Notes: generated by a model from the letters alone, not told the origin. Positions 37,661 through 46,687 are shown, counted from the stretch's first letter. The stretch is DNA of 64,000 nucleotides from Euzebya sp. (GCF_964222135.1 NZ_CAXQBR010000074.1:1-64000); one strand, 5' to 3'. Program-made: numbers and translations.

Positions 37661-39178
37661 ATGATCCCGCTCTTCCTCCCCTCCCAGGTCCAGGCCATGG
37701 ACGCCCGCGCGTTCGAGCGGGGGGTCGACCCTGCGGCGCTGATGGACCTGGCCGCCGGGCACCTCGCACGAGGCGTGCTGCGGGTGGCGGACCGACGCCA
37801 CGGCCTGCGCGTGGCCCTCGTGTGCGGGAAGGGCAACAACGGGGGGGACGGGATCGCGGCCGCACGGCACCTCGCCGCTCGCGGGGCCAGCCCGACCGTG
37901 GTGCTCGTCACGGCGCCCGAGGAGCTCGGCGACGACGCCGCGCGGGAGCTGGTCGCGTGGCGCCGGCAGGCCGGCCGGGTCGTCGTGGCGACCGACGGGT
38001 CCGCCATCGGCGCGGCCCTGGTCGGCGCGGACGTGGCCGTCGACTGCCTGCTCGGCACCGGGGCCACCGGCGAGCCCCGCGGGGTCTACGGCATCGCGGT
38101 GGCCGCCCTCAACGGCTTCGACGGGCCGGTCGTCGCCTGCGACATCCCGACCGGGGTCGACGGCGCCACGGGGCGGGTGCCGGGTGTGGCCGTCGACGCG
38201 CAGCTCACCGTCACCCTCGGCGCGCACAAGCGGGGGCTGTGGCTGCCCCCCGGCGCCGAGCTCGTCGGCGAGCTCGTCCTCGGCGAGATCGGGGTGCAGG
38301 ACGGCCAGGACGCACCGGCGGCTCGGGTGCTCGAGCCCGCCGACCTGCCGCGGGTGGCGCCCGTCGCCGCCGCGCGGGCCCACAAGCGCAGCCGCGGGGT
38401 CGTGACGGTCTACGCCGGCGCACCGGGCACGGCCGGCGCGGCGATCCTCTGCGCCCGGGCGGCCCTCGCGGGCGGGGCCGGTCTGGTGACGGTCGCGACG
38501 CCGCAGGCCGTGGCCCCGATCGTCGCGGGCGCGGTGCCGGAGGCCATGACCCTCGGCCTGCCCGACGACGTCGATGGGATCATCGACGCCATCGGCTCGG
38601 CGATGGAGCGCGCGGACGTGCTCGCGATGGGGCCCGGGCTCGGGTTGGCGCCCGGCACCCAGCACGCCGTGCGCCGGCTGGTGGCGACCGTCGAGCGGCC
38701 GATCGTGCTGGACGCCGACGGCCTGAACGCCTTCCGCGACCACCGGGACCAGATCGGCGCGCACGCCTGCGAGGCGCTGGTCATGACGCCCCACGCCCAG
38801 GAGCTCGGCCGGCTCACCGGCCTGAGCGGCCACGGCGTGCACGCCCGACGGGCGGACCTGGCCGCCGAGAAGGCCGCGGAGTGGGGGGCGACCGTCGTCG
38901 CCAAGGGACCCGGCACGGTCATCGCCGCGCCGGACGGCCGGGTCTGGATCAACGCGACGGGGAGCCCTGCGCTCGCCACCGGCGGCACCGGCGACGTGCT
39001 GACGGGCGTGACGGCCGCGCTGGTCGCCCAGCAGCCCGGACCGCCGAGCGTCGCCGCCGCGGTCCACCTGCACGGCCTGGCCGGCGACCTCGCCGGCCGG
39101 GCGGTGTCGATCCGCGCGACCACGGCGGGCACGGTCATCGAGCACCTCGGCGCCGCCGCCCTCGAGCGGGGCATCTGA
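37661..39178 (+). CDS. nnr: Bifunctional NAD(P)HX epimerase / ADP-dependent NAD(P)HX dehydratase
   Basis: Repairs hydrated NADH and NADPH. It has 505 residues in two domains. The N-terminal epimerase (YjeF_N) has GKGNNGGDGIAAARHL and DCLLGTGATGEPRG with ACDIPTGVDGATG. The C-terminal dehydratase (carbohydrate-kinase fold) has MGPGLGLAPGT, VMTPHAQELGRL and the ADP-site LATGGTGDVLTGVTAAL. It lies between acpS and alr. A CAGGAT hexamer nine bases before the ATG might be a -10. Confidence 0.96.
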   Translation: MIPLFLPSQVQAMDARAFERGVDPAALMDLAAGHLARGVLRVADRRHGLRVALVCGKGNNGGDGIAAARHLAARGASPTVVLVTAPEELGDDAARELVAWRRQAGRVVVATDGSAIGAALVGADVAVDCLLGTGATGEPRGVYGIAVAALNGFDGPVVACDIPTGVDGATGRVPGVAVDAQLTVTLGAHKRGLWLPPGAELVGELVLGEIGVQDGQDAPAARVLEPADLPRVAPVAAARAHKRSRGVVTVYAGAPGTAGAAILCARAALAGGAGLVTVATPQAVAPIVAGAVPEAMTLGLPDDVDGIIDAIGSAMERADVLAMGPGLGLAPGTQHAVRRLVATVERPIVLDADGLNAFRDHRDQIGAHACEALVMTPHAQELGRLTGLSGHGVHARRADLAAEKAAEWGATVVAKGPGTVIAAPDGRVWINATGSPALATGGTGDVLTGVTAALVAQQPGPPSVAAAVHLHGLAGDLAGRAVSIRATTAGTVIEHLGAAALERGI

Positions 39179-39180
39179 CC

Positions 39181-40320
39181 GTGGCGCCCGAACCCTCCCC
39201 GACGCCACCTCGCCACCGGCCGGTCTGGGCGGAGATCGACCTCGACGCGATCCGCCACAACGCCGGCGTCCTGCGCCACCACGCCGGCGGGGTCGACCTG
39301 ATGGCCGTGGTCAAGGCCGACGGCTACGGCCACGGCGCCGTCCCGGTCGCCCGCGCGGCCCTCGAGGGCGGCGCGACCTGGCTGGGGGTGGCCCTGGTGG
39401 AGGAGGGGGAGGAGCTGCGAGACGCCGGGATCACGGCGCCGATCCTCGTCCTCAGCGAACCGCCGCCCGCCGCCGCCGGCGCGCTGCTCCACGCGGGGCT
39501 GACCCCGACGGTCTACACCCACGTCTTCACCCAGGCCCTGATCGCGGCGGCCGGCGACCGGGTGGTGGACGTGCACCTGAAGATCGACACCGGCATGCAC
39601 CGCGTCGGCCTGCCGGAGCCGGCGTGGGACGAGGCCTTCGCGCATCTGGCCGCGTCGCCCCGGCTCCGCGTCGCAGGGCTGTGGTCCCACCTCGCCGTCG
39701 GGGACGTCCCGGACGCCGGCTACACCCGCGCGCAGGCCGAGCGGTTCGCCGACGGGGTCCGTCGCGCGCGGGCGGCCGGCCTGGCCCCGGATCTGCTGCA
39801 CCTCGCCAACTCGGGCGGGACGACCCTCACCCCGGACGTGCACCTCGACCTGGTCCGCCCCGGCATCGCGCTGTACGGCAACGAGGCCGCACCCGGGATC
39901 CTGCTCGACGAGCTCCGCCCGGCGATGGCCCTCCGGTCGCGCCTCACCTTCGTCAAGCCGCTGGCCGCCGGGGAGTCGGTGTCCTACGGCCTCCGCTGGA
40001 CCGCGGCGCGCGACACCGTCGTCGGCACGGTGGCCGGGGGCTACGCCGACGGGATCCGCCGGGGCCTGACGAACGTCGGCGAGGTCGTCGTCGGCGGCCG
40101 TCGCTGCCCGATCGCCGGCACCGTGTGCATGGACCAGTTCCTCGTCGACCTCGGGCCGGGGGCCACCGACGCGAGCGGTGACGACGTGTGGCTGATCGGC
40201 GGTCCCGACGCGGTCGCGGTCACCACGGCGGACTGGGCGCGCTGGCTCGACACCATCACCTACGAGGTCACCTGCGGCATCTCGGCCCGCGTCCCGCGCG
40301 TGCACACCAGCCGCAGATGA
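39181..40320 (+). CDS. alr: Alanine racemase
   Basis: Makes D-alanine for peptidoglycan. It has 379 residues, with a GTG start two bases after the nnr stop. The PLP-binding Lys45 is in AVVKADGYGHGA. The opposite catalytic Tyr lies in the C-terminal barrel after VKPLAAGESVSYGLRW, where GTVCMDQFLVDLG is also diagnostic. Other signatures are HLKIDTGMHRVGL and HLANSGGTTL. Its stop codon TGA forms the first bases of a LacI-type operator belonging to the next operon. In many actinobacteria tsaE comes close behind alr. Here it is 14.8 kb away. Confidence 0.97.
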   Translation: MAPEPSPTPPRHRPVWAEIDLDAIRHNAGVLRHHAGGVDLMAVVKADGYGHGAVPVARAALEGGATWLGVALVEEGEELRDAGITAPILVLSEPPPAAAGALLHAGLTPTVYTHVFTQALIAAAGDRVVDVHLKIDTGMHRVGLPEPAWDEAFAHLAASPRLRVAGLWSHLAVGDVPDAGYTRAQAERFADGVRRARAAGLAPDLLHLANSGGTTLTPDVHLDLVRPGIALYGNEAAPGILLDELRPAMALRSRLTFVKPLAAGESVSYGLRWTAARDTVVGTVAGGYADGIRRGLTNVGEVVVGGRRCPIAGTVCMDQFLVDLGPGATDASGDDVWLIGGPDAVAVTTADWARWLDTITYEVTCGISARVPRVHTSRR

Positions 40321-40331
40321 TAGCGTTTGCA
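40318..40331. promoter_or_regulatory. LacI/GalR-family operator upstream of the sugar ABC operon
   Basis: TGATAGCGTTTGCA matches nine of ten fixed positions of the general LacI-family palindrome TGnAAnCGnTTnCA. It overlaps the alr stop codon and lies about 125 bases before the binding-protein gene. A second weaker GGCGTTTGACC lies at 40364-40374. The regulator gene itself is not in the window. Confidence 0.55.
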
Positions 40332-40397
40332 GCCGATGGGGCCGAACGACCTCGCCCGTTGAGGGCGTTTGACCTTCCATCGCGGTAGTAGGCCGTC

Positions 40398-40403
40398 TAA
40401 CCT
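40398..40403 (+). promoter_or_regulatory. Possible -10 box of the sugar ABC operon
   Basis: TAACCT lies 52 bases before the ATG. A poor -35, TTCCAT at 40375-40380, is 17 bases upstream. A better TTGACC at 40369-40374 is too far (23 bases). The assignment is tentative. Confidence 0.35.
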
Positions 40404-40455
40404 ACGACCCCGCTCGGCGAATGACGTCGAGCCCACGAGCTGATAGAGGTGACCG

Positions 40456-41877
40456 ATGATTGCAACGAAGCGCTGGCTGGTGCTGCTCGTCGTCCTCGCC
40501 ATGGGACTCGCCGCGTGCGGCGGCGGCGACGGCGACGAGGAGGGCACCGACACGGGGACCGAGGAGGCCGGTGATGACGCGGCGGCCGACGAGGAGACCG
40601 ACGCGCCGGCCGACGACGCAGCCGAGGAGACCGAGGGCGGGGACGACGCAGCTGCCGACAGCGGCGGCGGAGAGGACATCTCCGGGACCGAGGTGACCGT
40701 GTTCGGCGCCCCGACCAGCGTCGAGGCGGACGCGATCAACGCCGTCATCGACGAGACGTTCGACGCCAACACCGGCGCCAGCGCCACCTACGAGGGCTCG
40801 GACAGCTTCGAGGAGCAGATCCAGATCCGCGTCGAGGGCGGCAACCCGCCGGACATCGCGCTGTACCCCCAGCCCGGTGCGGTGATCGAGCAGGCGGAGG
40901 CCGGCAACGCCGTCTCCCTCGAGACCCTCGGCTTCGACATCGCCGACCTGGAGGCGCGCTTCGGCGAGTACCTCCTGTCCCTCGGCGAGTACGAGGGCGA
41001 GCACTACGGCCTGCCGACCAACGTCAACTTCAAGAGCCTGGTCTGGTACAACCTGCCGGTCTTCGAGGAGCAGGGCTACGAGATCCCCGAGACCTACGAG
41101 GACATGCTCGCCCTGACCGAGCAGATGGTCTCCGACGGCTTCGAGACGCCGTGGTGCATCGGCACCGGTTCCGACGCGGCCACCGGCTGGCCGGCGACGG
41201 ACTTCATGGAGGACATCGTCCTGCGCCAGGCAGGCCCGGACGTCTACGACCAGTGGGTCACCCACGAGATCCCCTTCGACGACCCGGCGATCGTGTCCGC
41301 CGGTGAGACGATGGCGGAGATCACCCACTCCGACTACGTCCTCGGTGGCACCGCCGCCATCCCGGACATCGACTTCCGCGACGCCATGGACCCGATGGTC
41401 GCCGAGGAGCCCGGTTGCCTGATGCACCGCCAGGCCTCCTTCGCCGCCACCTTCTTCCCCGAGGGCACCGAGCTCGGGACCGACATCGACACCTTCCCGT
41501 TCCCGTCGATCGACGGCAACGAGGGCGCGCTGATCGCCGGTGAGATGGGCGTGATCTTCCGGGACGCCCCGGAGGTCCGTGAGTTCATCGACGTCTTCAG
41601 CGGCCAGGAGGCGCAGTGCCTCCAGGGCAGCCAGGAGGGCATCAGCCGCATCTCGCCGAACCTCGAGGTCGGCCCCGACTGCTACTCCGACCCGCTGACC
41701 GCACAGTCGGCCGAGGCCGTGGTCAACGCCCTCAGCGAGGGCACGGCGCGCTTCGACGCGTCGGACCTCATGCCGCCTGAGGTCGGCTCCGGCTCGTTCT
41801 GGACCGCCATGAACGAGTGGATGCGCGGTTCGGACCTCGAGTCCGTCCTCGCCGACGTCGAGGCGAGCTGGCCGTAG
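40456..41877 (+). CDS. Sugar ABC transporter, substrate-binding lipoprotein (alpha-glucoside type)
   Basis: This 473-residue extracellular lipoprotein has a signal peptide with lipobox LAAC and lipidated Cys21. It then has an acidic low-complexity linker (about residues 22-70) and a bacterial solute-binding family 1 domain. Segments such as GGNPPDIALYPQPG, GLPTNVNFKSLVWYN and EEPGCLMHRQASFAA resemble AglE-like alpha-glucoside binders. The sugar specificity is inferred from this resemblance. The gene is preceded by GAGGTGA and a LacI-type operator, and is followed by a hairpin that probably lowers expression of the permease genes. Confidence 0.9.
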   Translation: MIATKRWLVLLVVLAMGLAACGGGDGDEEGTDTGTEEAGDDAAADEETDAPADDAAEETEGGDDAAADSGGGEDISGTEVTVFGAPTSVEADAINAVIDETFDANTGASATYEGSDSFEEQIQIRVEGGNPPDIALYPQPGAVIEQAEAGNAVSLETLGFDIADLEARFGEYLLSLGEYEGEHYGLPTNVNFKSLVWYNLPVFEEQGYEIPETYEDMLALTEQMVSDGFETPWCIGTGSDAATGWPATDFMEDIVLRQAGPDVYDQWVTHEIPFDDPAIVSAGETMAEITHSDYVLGGTAAIPDIDFRDAMDPMVAEEPGCLMHRQASFAATFFPEGTELGTDIDTFPFPSIDGNEGALIAGEMGVIFRDAPEVREFIDVFSGQEAQCLQGSQEGISRISPNLEVGPDCYSDPLTAQSAEAVVNALSEGTARFDASDLMPPEVGSGSFWTAMNEWMRGSDLESVLADVEASWP

Positions 41878-41899
41878 GAGTGGTTGACTGAGACGGCAG

Positions 41900-41930
41900 G
41901 GCCGGGAGCGCGACCGCTGCGCTCCCGGCC
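41900..41930 (+). terminator. Hairpin between binding protein and permease genes
   Basis: The 12-base arms GGCCGGGAGCGC (41900-41911) and 41919-41930 pair perfectly around seven bases, followed by a pyrimidine-rich TTCTCCGTCTCC. It is positioned as a partial terminator or 3' stabiliser, so that the binding protein is made in excess over the membrane subunits. Confidence 0.7.
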
Positions 41931-41957
41931 TTCTCCGTCTCCAGGGAGGTACACGTC

Positions 41958-43091
41958 TTGAGCCAGACCGAAGCCCCTCCAGCTCCAGAGCGGGCGCCCG
42001 CGCCCGAACCACCTGACCGATCCTCCGGGCGGCGGGCCGTCGAGGGCATCGTCGCCCTGCTCGTCATCATCGCGGTGCTCGGCATCGTCGCCTGGGCCTT
42101 CGTGTGGATGCGCGACACCGAGGCGAACCGCGCGCTGGTCGCCCTCGTCGCGGTGGTGACCGGCGTGGGCGGTGTGATCATCGCCTTCCTCGGCGCCGAC
42201 CGGATCGTCGACCTGCTCCCCGTGGGCATGCGCGAGTCCGTCCGGCCGTGGGTGTTCGTCGGGCCGGCGCTGCTGCTGCTCGGCATCTTCCTCGTCTACC
42301 CGGCCATCAACACCGTCGTCACGGCATTCCAGGGACCGACCGGCGAGGAGTTCATCGGGCTCGAGAACTTCGAGTTCGTGTTCACCGACCCGTCCATGCT
42401 CCGGAGCATCCGCAACACGATCGCCTGGATCGTCGTCGTCACGGCGCTCGCGGTGGGGGTCGGCCTGATCTTCGCGGTGCTCGCCGACCGCCTCGACCGC
42501 GGGGAGGCCACGGCCAAGTCGCTGATCTTCCTGCCGATGGCGATCTCGTTCGTCGGCGCCAGCGTCGTGTGGGGGTTCATCTACGACTTCCAGGTGTTCG
42601 GCGAGCAGCGCGGGCTGCTCAACGGCATCCTCACCGGCCTCGGGATGGATCCGGTCTCGTGGTTGTCGATCGAGCCGTGGAACAACCTGTTCCTGATGGT
42701 GATCATGGTCTGGATGCAGACGGGCTTCGCCATGGTGATCCTGTCCGCGGCCATCAAGTCGGTCCCCGCCGACCTGCTCGAGGCGGGCCGCATCGACGGG
42801 GCCAGCGAGCTCCAGATCTTCTTCCGGATCATCATCCCGTCGATCCAGTCCTCGATCGTCGTCGTGACCACGACGATGATCATCAACGTCCTGAAGGTCT
42901 TCGACATCGTGTTCGTGATGACCAACGGGGGGTCGGGGACCGAGGTCATCGCCGAGCGCATGATCCGGTGGTTCTTCCGCAACAGGGACTACGGCAAGGG
43001 CGCCGCGATCGCCGCGGTCCTGTTCGTCGCGGTCATCCCCGTCATGGTCTGGAACGTGCGGAGGTTCCGCGAGGAAGAGGCCATCCGATGA
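41958..43091 (+). CDS. Sugar ABC transporter permease 1 (MalF/AglF type)
   Basis: This membrane subunit has 377 residues. A proline-rich cytoplasmic N-terminus precedes two helices (about 30-50 and 60-80) that most family members lack. The typical six-helix permease core follows. The coupling EAA loop reads EAGRIDGASELQIFFRIIIP, contacting the ATPase. The only plausible start is TTG at 41958, preceded by GGGAGGT. The stop overlaps the ATG of the second permease. Confidence 0.9.
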   Translation: MSQTEAPPAPERAPAPEPPDRSSGRRAVEGIVALLVIIAVLGIVAWAFVWMRDTEANRALVALVAVVTGVGGVIIAFLGADRIVDLLPVGMRESVRPWVFVGPALLLLGIFLVYPAINTVVTAFQGPTGEEFIGLENFEFVFTDPSMLRSIRNTIAWIVVVTALAVGVGLIFAVLADRLDRGEATAKSLIFLPMAISFVGASVVWGFIYDFQVFGEQRGLLNGILTGLGMDPVSWLSIEPWNNLFLMVIMVWMQTGFAMVILSAAIKSVPADLLEAGRIDGASELQIFFRIIIPSIQSSIVVVTTTMIINVLKVFDIVFVMTNGGSGTEVIAERMIRWFFRNRDYGKGAAIAAVLFVAVIPVMVWNVRRFREEEAIR

Positions 43092-44062
43092 GCACCACAC
43101 CCCCCGCACCGACCGCGCCGGCACCCGAGTCCGAGCAGGAGCCGCGCGAGGTCCACGACGCCGGCGGCGGCAAGGGCCGTTGGGCGGCGCTCTGGGATCG
43201 CTGGCCGGTCAAGGTCGCGGTCCTCCTCATCGTCATCCTGTGGCTGATCCCGACCCTGGGCCTGCTCATCAACTCCTTCCGCGTCCGGGGGGAGATCGAG
43301 TCGAGCGGCTGGTGGACGGCCAACCCGTTCGACACCGCGCAGTGGACCCTCGCCCACTACCGCGAGGTGCTGAGCGCCTCGCGCGGGTTCGGCAACGCCT
43401 TCCTGAACAGCCTGGCGGTCTCCGTCCCGGCCGTGGCCATCCCGCTCGGCGTGGCCGCGTTCGCGGCGTACGCGTTCAGCTGGATGGAGTTCAAGGGCCG
43501 TCAGGTCCTGTTCGTGCTCGTGGTCGCGCTCCTCGTGGTGCCGCTCCACCTGGCGCTGATCCCGATCCTCCGGCTGTACACCGGCGGGGCGCACATCGGG
43601 ACCTTCACCATCTTCCCCGACCTCGACCTGGTCGGGTCGTTCCCCGCGCTGTGGCTGGCCCACACGGGCTTCGGCCTGCCGTTGGCCGTGTACCTGCTGC
43701 GCAACTACATCGGCTCGCTGCCCTCGGAGGTGATCGAGTCGGCGAAGGTCGACGGCGCCAGCCACATGCAGATCTTCACCCGGCTCATCGTCCCGCTGTC
43801 GGTGCCGGCGCTGGCGGCGTTCGCCACCCTCCAGTTCCTGTGGGTGTGGAACGACTTCCTCGTCGCGCTCGTCTTCCTGGGCGGGACGCCGGAGGTGCGG
43901 GTCCTCACCGTCGCGCTGGCTGACCTGCAAGGGGCCAGAGGGCAGTTCGAGTACATCCTCCCCGCCGCCGCGTTCGTCTCCATGGCGTTGCCGATGGTGG
44001 TGTTCTTCGCCCTCCAGCGGTTCTTCGTCCGCGGACTGACCGCCGGAGCTGTCAAGGGGTGA
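43088..44062 (+). CDS. Sugar ABC transporter permease 2 (MalG/AglG type)
   Basis: The second membrane subunit has 324 residues. It has six helices after a proline/glutamate-rich N-terminus. The EAA motif is ESAKVDGASHMQIFTRLIVP. The C-terminus ends FVRGLTAGAVKG, the MalG-type ending. No ATPase gene lies in this operon, so a shared multi-sugar ATPase (MsiK-like) encoded elsewhere probably energises it. The ATG overlaps the previous stop. Confidence 0.92.
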   Translation: MSTTPPAPTAPAPESEQEPREVHDAGGGKGRWAALWDRWPVKVAVLLIVILWLIPTLGLLINSFRVRGEIESSGWWTANPFDTAQWTLAHYREVLSASRGFGNAFLNSLAVSVPAVAIPLGVAAFAAYAFSWMEFKGRQVLFVLVVALLVVPLHLALIPILRLYTGGAHIGTFTIFPDLDLVGSFPALWLAHTGFGLPLAVYLLRNYIGSLPSEVIESAKVDGASHMQIFTRLIVPLSVPALAAFATLQFLWVWNDFLVALVFLGGTPEVRVLTVALADLQGARGQFEYILPAAAFVSMALPMVVFFALQRFFVRGLTAGAVKG

Positions 44063-44598
44063 CGACCCACCCCGGTGGTCAGCCGCTGAGCCTGCGGGCT
44101 CGGTGGCTGACCATCGCCGCCGGCACGGTGGCGCTGCAGTTCAGCTTCTGGCCGGTCGTCGGCGCCGTGGCCGCGGCGGCCGACCAGGGGTCGGACATCG
44201 GCGGCCCGCTCGCGCTGGGCCTGGCGCTCGTCCCGCTCGTGCTCGGTGTGGTCGCCTTCGGATCACGTCGTCACGCCGCTGCCGGGGCGCTGCTCAAGGC
44301 GATGGGCGTGTTCCTCGTGATCGGGTTGCCGCTGTGCCTGCTCGACGTGGCCCTCGGGATGCTCGTCGGCTACGGCGCGGCGGGGATCGTCGCGCTGCGG
44401 CCGTCGGATCCGCCGTCGACCCGCTGGCGCTGGATCGCCCTCGGCGGGGTGGCGCTGTACGTCCTGGTCCTCCTCGCGTTCGTGCCGGGGCTGGCGCTGC
44501 TGACGGCGTCGATCGTCCCGTTCACGGTCCTCGGGTTGGTCGACCAGGCGTGGGAGGCGAAGGCCGCCGAGGAGGCGGCCGTCACGGTGGACAGCTGA
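44059..44598 (+). CDS. Small multi-helix membrane protein
   Basis: I do not recognise this 179-residue protein. It has about five hydrophobic helices spanning nearly the whole length (around residues 18-40, 48-66, 80-108, 120-140 and 143-165) with short loops. The GTG start overlaps the permease stop by four bases, so it is co-translated with the sugar transporter. A role in that system is possible but unproved. Confidence 0.75.
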   Translation: MTTHPGGQPLSLRARWLTIAAGTVALQFSFWPVVGAVAAAADQGSDIGGPLALGLALVPLVLGVVAFGSRRHAAAGALLKAMGVFLVIGLPLCLLDVALGMLVGYGAAGIVALRPSDPPSTRWRWIALGGVALYVLVLLAFVPGLALLTASIVPFTVLGLVDQAWEAKAAEEAAVTVDS

Positions 44599-44612
44599 GC
44601 GGAGGCGATGAC

Positions 44613-45386
44613 GTGGACGACACACTGGTCCGGACCGAGCGCCGCGACGCGGTGGCGACGATCACGCTGACCAACGCGCGGCGCCGCAACGCGCTGTCCC
44701 TGGCCGTGTTGAGCGCGCTCGGCCAGGCGGTCGAGGCGGTCGCCGCGACCGATGCCGCCGGGCTGGTGATCACGGGGGAGGGGCCGGTGTTCTCGAGCGG
44801 ACACGACTTCGGCGACATGGCGGGACGGCCGCTGTCGGAGATGCGGGCGCTGCTGCGCACCTGCACCGACGTGATGCTCGCCCTCCAGGAGATCCCCCAG
44901 GTCGTCGTCGCCCGGGTGCAGGGCCCGGCCCTGGCGGCTGGCTGCCAGCTCGTGGCGGCATGCGATCTGGCCGTCGCCGTCGACACCGCCACCTTCAGCG
45001 CCCCGGGTGGCAAGGCCGGGTGGTTCTGCCACACCCCGATGGTCGCGATCGCCCGGAACGTCGGGCGGAAGCAGGCGCTCGAGATGGCGCTGACCGGCGA
45101 CGCGATCGACGCCGCCACCGCGCTGCGCTGGGGGTTGATCAACGCCGCCGTCCCCGCCGAGCAGCTCGATGACGCCACCCTCGACCTGCTCGGCCGGGCC
45201 ACCCGCGGGTCGCGCATGTCGAAGGCGCTCGGCAAGCAGACGCTGTACGCCCAGATGCGCCTCGAGGAGCGCCAGGCCTACGACCTCGCGATCGAGGTCA
45301 TGGCCGCCGCCTCCCAGACCGCGGACGGGCAGGAGTCGATGGCCAGCTTCGTCGAGCGCCGTCCCGCCGAGTACGTCGACCGGTAG
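44613..45386 (+). CDS. Enoyl-CoA hydratase/isomerase family protein, ECHDC3-like
   Basis: This crotonase-fold protein has 257 residues. The GTG at 44613 was chosen because GGAGG at 44601-44605 is well placed. Oxyanion-hole segments FSSGHDFGDM and VQGPALAAGCQLVAACDLA are present. The stretch APGGKAGWFCHTPMVAIARN resembles the ECHDC3 branch. The two catalytic glutamates of true hydratases are not in place, so hydratase activity is doubtful. It follows the sugar transporter operon by 14 bases. Confidence 0.88.
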   Translation: MDDTLVRTERRDAVATITLTNARRRNALSLAVLSALGQAVEAVAATDAAGLVITGEGPVFSSGHDFGDMAGRPLSEMRALLRTCTDVMLALQEIPQVVVARVQGPALAAGCQLVAACDLAVAVDTATFSAPGGKAGWFCHTPMVAIARNVGRKQALEMALTGDAIDAATALRWGLINAAVPAEQLDDATLDLLGRATRGSRMSKALGKQTLYAQMRLEERQAYDLAIEVMAAASQTADGQESMASFVERRPAEYVDR

Positions 45387-45422
45387 CGGTCGGTCGGTTC
45401 GGGCGCCCCGCGGACCCTCCCG

Positions 45423-45428
45423 TAGTCT
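45423..45428 (+). promoter_or_regulatory. Putative -10 box for a leaderless P1 peptidase transcript
   Basis: TAGTCT ends eight bases before the ATG at 45437. There is no Shine-Dalgarno in between. Confidence 0.45.
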
Positions 45429-45436
45429 CGTCCGCC

Positions 45437-46396
45437 ATGGCCCTCGGATTCGACGACGTGCTGGTCGGCACGTGGACCCACCCCGACGCCCACACCGGGT
45501 GCACCGTGGTGCTGCCGCCGAAGGGGTCGATGGGCGCGTGCAGCGTGCGGGGTGGCGCGCCGGGAACCCGCGAGGCCGCGGCGCTCGGCCCCACCGGACA
45601 GGGGACGGAGTGTCACGCGGTGTTCCTGTCCGGCGGGTCCGCGTTCGGGCTGGCCGTCGGTGACGGGGTCGCATCGTGGTGTGAGGAGCAGGGCCGCGGC
45701 TACGACCGGTTCGTCACCCCCGTCCCGGTCGTCGGGGGCGCGATCGTGTTCGACCTCCGCGTCGCCGGCGCACCCCGGCCCGACGCGGCGAGCGGACGGG
45801 CGGCGTGCGAGGCGGCGATGGTCGACGACCCGCCGATGGGACGGGTCGGGGTGGGCGCCGGGTGCACCGTCGCGAAGGTCGCGGGCTTCGAGCACCTCGC
45901 CGCCGGCGGGCAGGGGTGGGCGGTCGCCAGCGGGGGAGGGGTCACCGTCGGCGCCCTGATGGCGGTGAACGCCCTCGGGAACGTGCTCGCCGAGGACGGG
46001 TCGCTGCTGGCCGGCGTGGACACCCAGGACGCCTACCCGTACACCGAGATGCGGCCACCGCCGCACCCCTCGGCCAACACCGTGATCGGGTGCCTGGTCA
46101 CCGACGTGCGGCTGACGAAGGCGCAGGCCTCGCGCGCCGTGGACCTGGCCCACACCGGCATCGCCCGCACCATCGAGCCCGCGCACACCACCTTCGACGG
46201 CGACGCGCTGTTCCTGCTGACCGGCCAGCGCGTCCACGTCGACGCCCCCGTCGACCTGGTCGCCACCCTCGGCGCCAGGGCGATCGCCGCCGCCATCCGC
46301 GCGTCGGTGCGCGCCGCGGCGGACGGTCCGCCGATCATCCCCGACGATCTGGTGGCGGGGCTCCAGACCACGACGACCCAGATGGAGGAACCATGA
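45437..46396 (+). CDS. P1 family (DmpA-like) peptidase
   Basis: This protein of the L-aminopeptidase D-esterase/DmpA superfamily, an autoprocessed Ntn-like hydrolase, has 319 residues. It has HTGCTVVLPPKGSMGACSVR, the glycine-rich FLSGGSAFGLAVGDGV and GVTVGALMAVNALGNV, where the family is usually cleaved or has its nucleophile. The serine expected after the Gly-Gly region is not obvious here, so autoprocessing is uncertain. The physiological substrate is unknown. It is followed directly by a small membrane protein gene. Confidence 0.88.
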   Translation: MALGFDDVLVGTWTHPDAHTGCTVVLPPKGSMGACSVRGGAPGTREAAALGPTGQGTECHAVFLSGGSAFGLAVGDGVASWCEEQGRGYDRFVTPVPVVGGAIVFDLRVAGAPRPDAASGRAACEAAMVDDPPMGRVGVGAGCTVAKVAGFEHLAAGGQGWAVASGGGVTVGALMAVNALGNVLAEDGSLLAGVDTQDAYPYTEMRPPPHPSANTVIGCLVTDVRLTKAQASRAVDLAHTGIARTIEPAHTTFDGDALFLLTGQRVHVDAPVDLVATLGARAIAAAIRASVRAAADGPPIIPDDLVAGLQTTTTQMEEP

Positions 46397-46683
46397 GCGC
46401 GTCAGACCCGACCGACGGACCCGACGACCACGCGGTCCCCCCGGGTCTCGAGGGCTATCCGTACGCGAGCGAGCAGGCCGAGCGCCGCATCCGCCTGGTC
46501 ACGACGGTGATGTCGTTCCTCGCGGTCGGGATGCTCCTGGCCGGCCTGTACCTCGCGCTGTTCACGCCGCAGGTGGCGCTCGGCGCGATCCTCACCCTGG
46601 TCGGCTTCGTCGACCTCATGGTCGTGCCGTTCCTGTCCAAGTCGCTGCGCCGACAGGCCCTGCAGCGCGAGGGGCGGGGGTAG
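46393..46683 (+). CDS. Small two-helix membrane protein
   Basis: A 96-residue protein. After a polar N-terminus of about 30 residues come two hydrophobic helices (about 36-57 and 62-82) and a basic C-terminus (SKSLRRQALQREGRG), which suggests that both ends face the cytoplasm. The ATG overlaps the P1 peptidase stop. No family is recognised. Confidence 0.75.
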   Translation: MSASDPTDGPDDHAVPPGLEGYPYASEQAERRIRLVTTVMSFLAVGMLLAGLYLALFTPQVALGAILTLVGFVDLMVVPFLSKSLRRQALQREGRG

Positions 46684-46687
46684 CTCG

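Noticed and set aside
40369-40374. TTGACC as -35 box of the sugar operon
   Set aside because: The nearest -10-like hexamer is 23 bases away, which is too far for a standard promoter.
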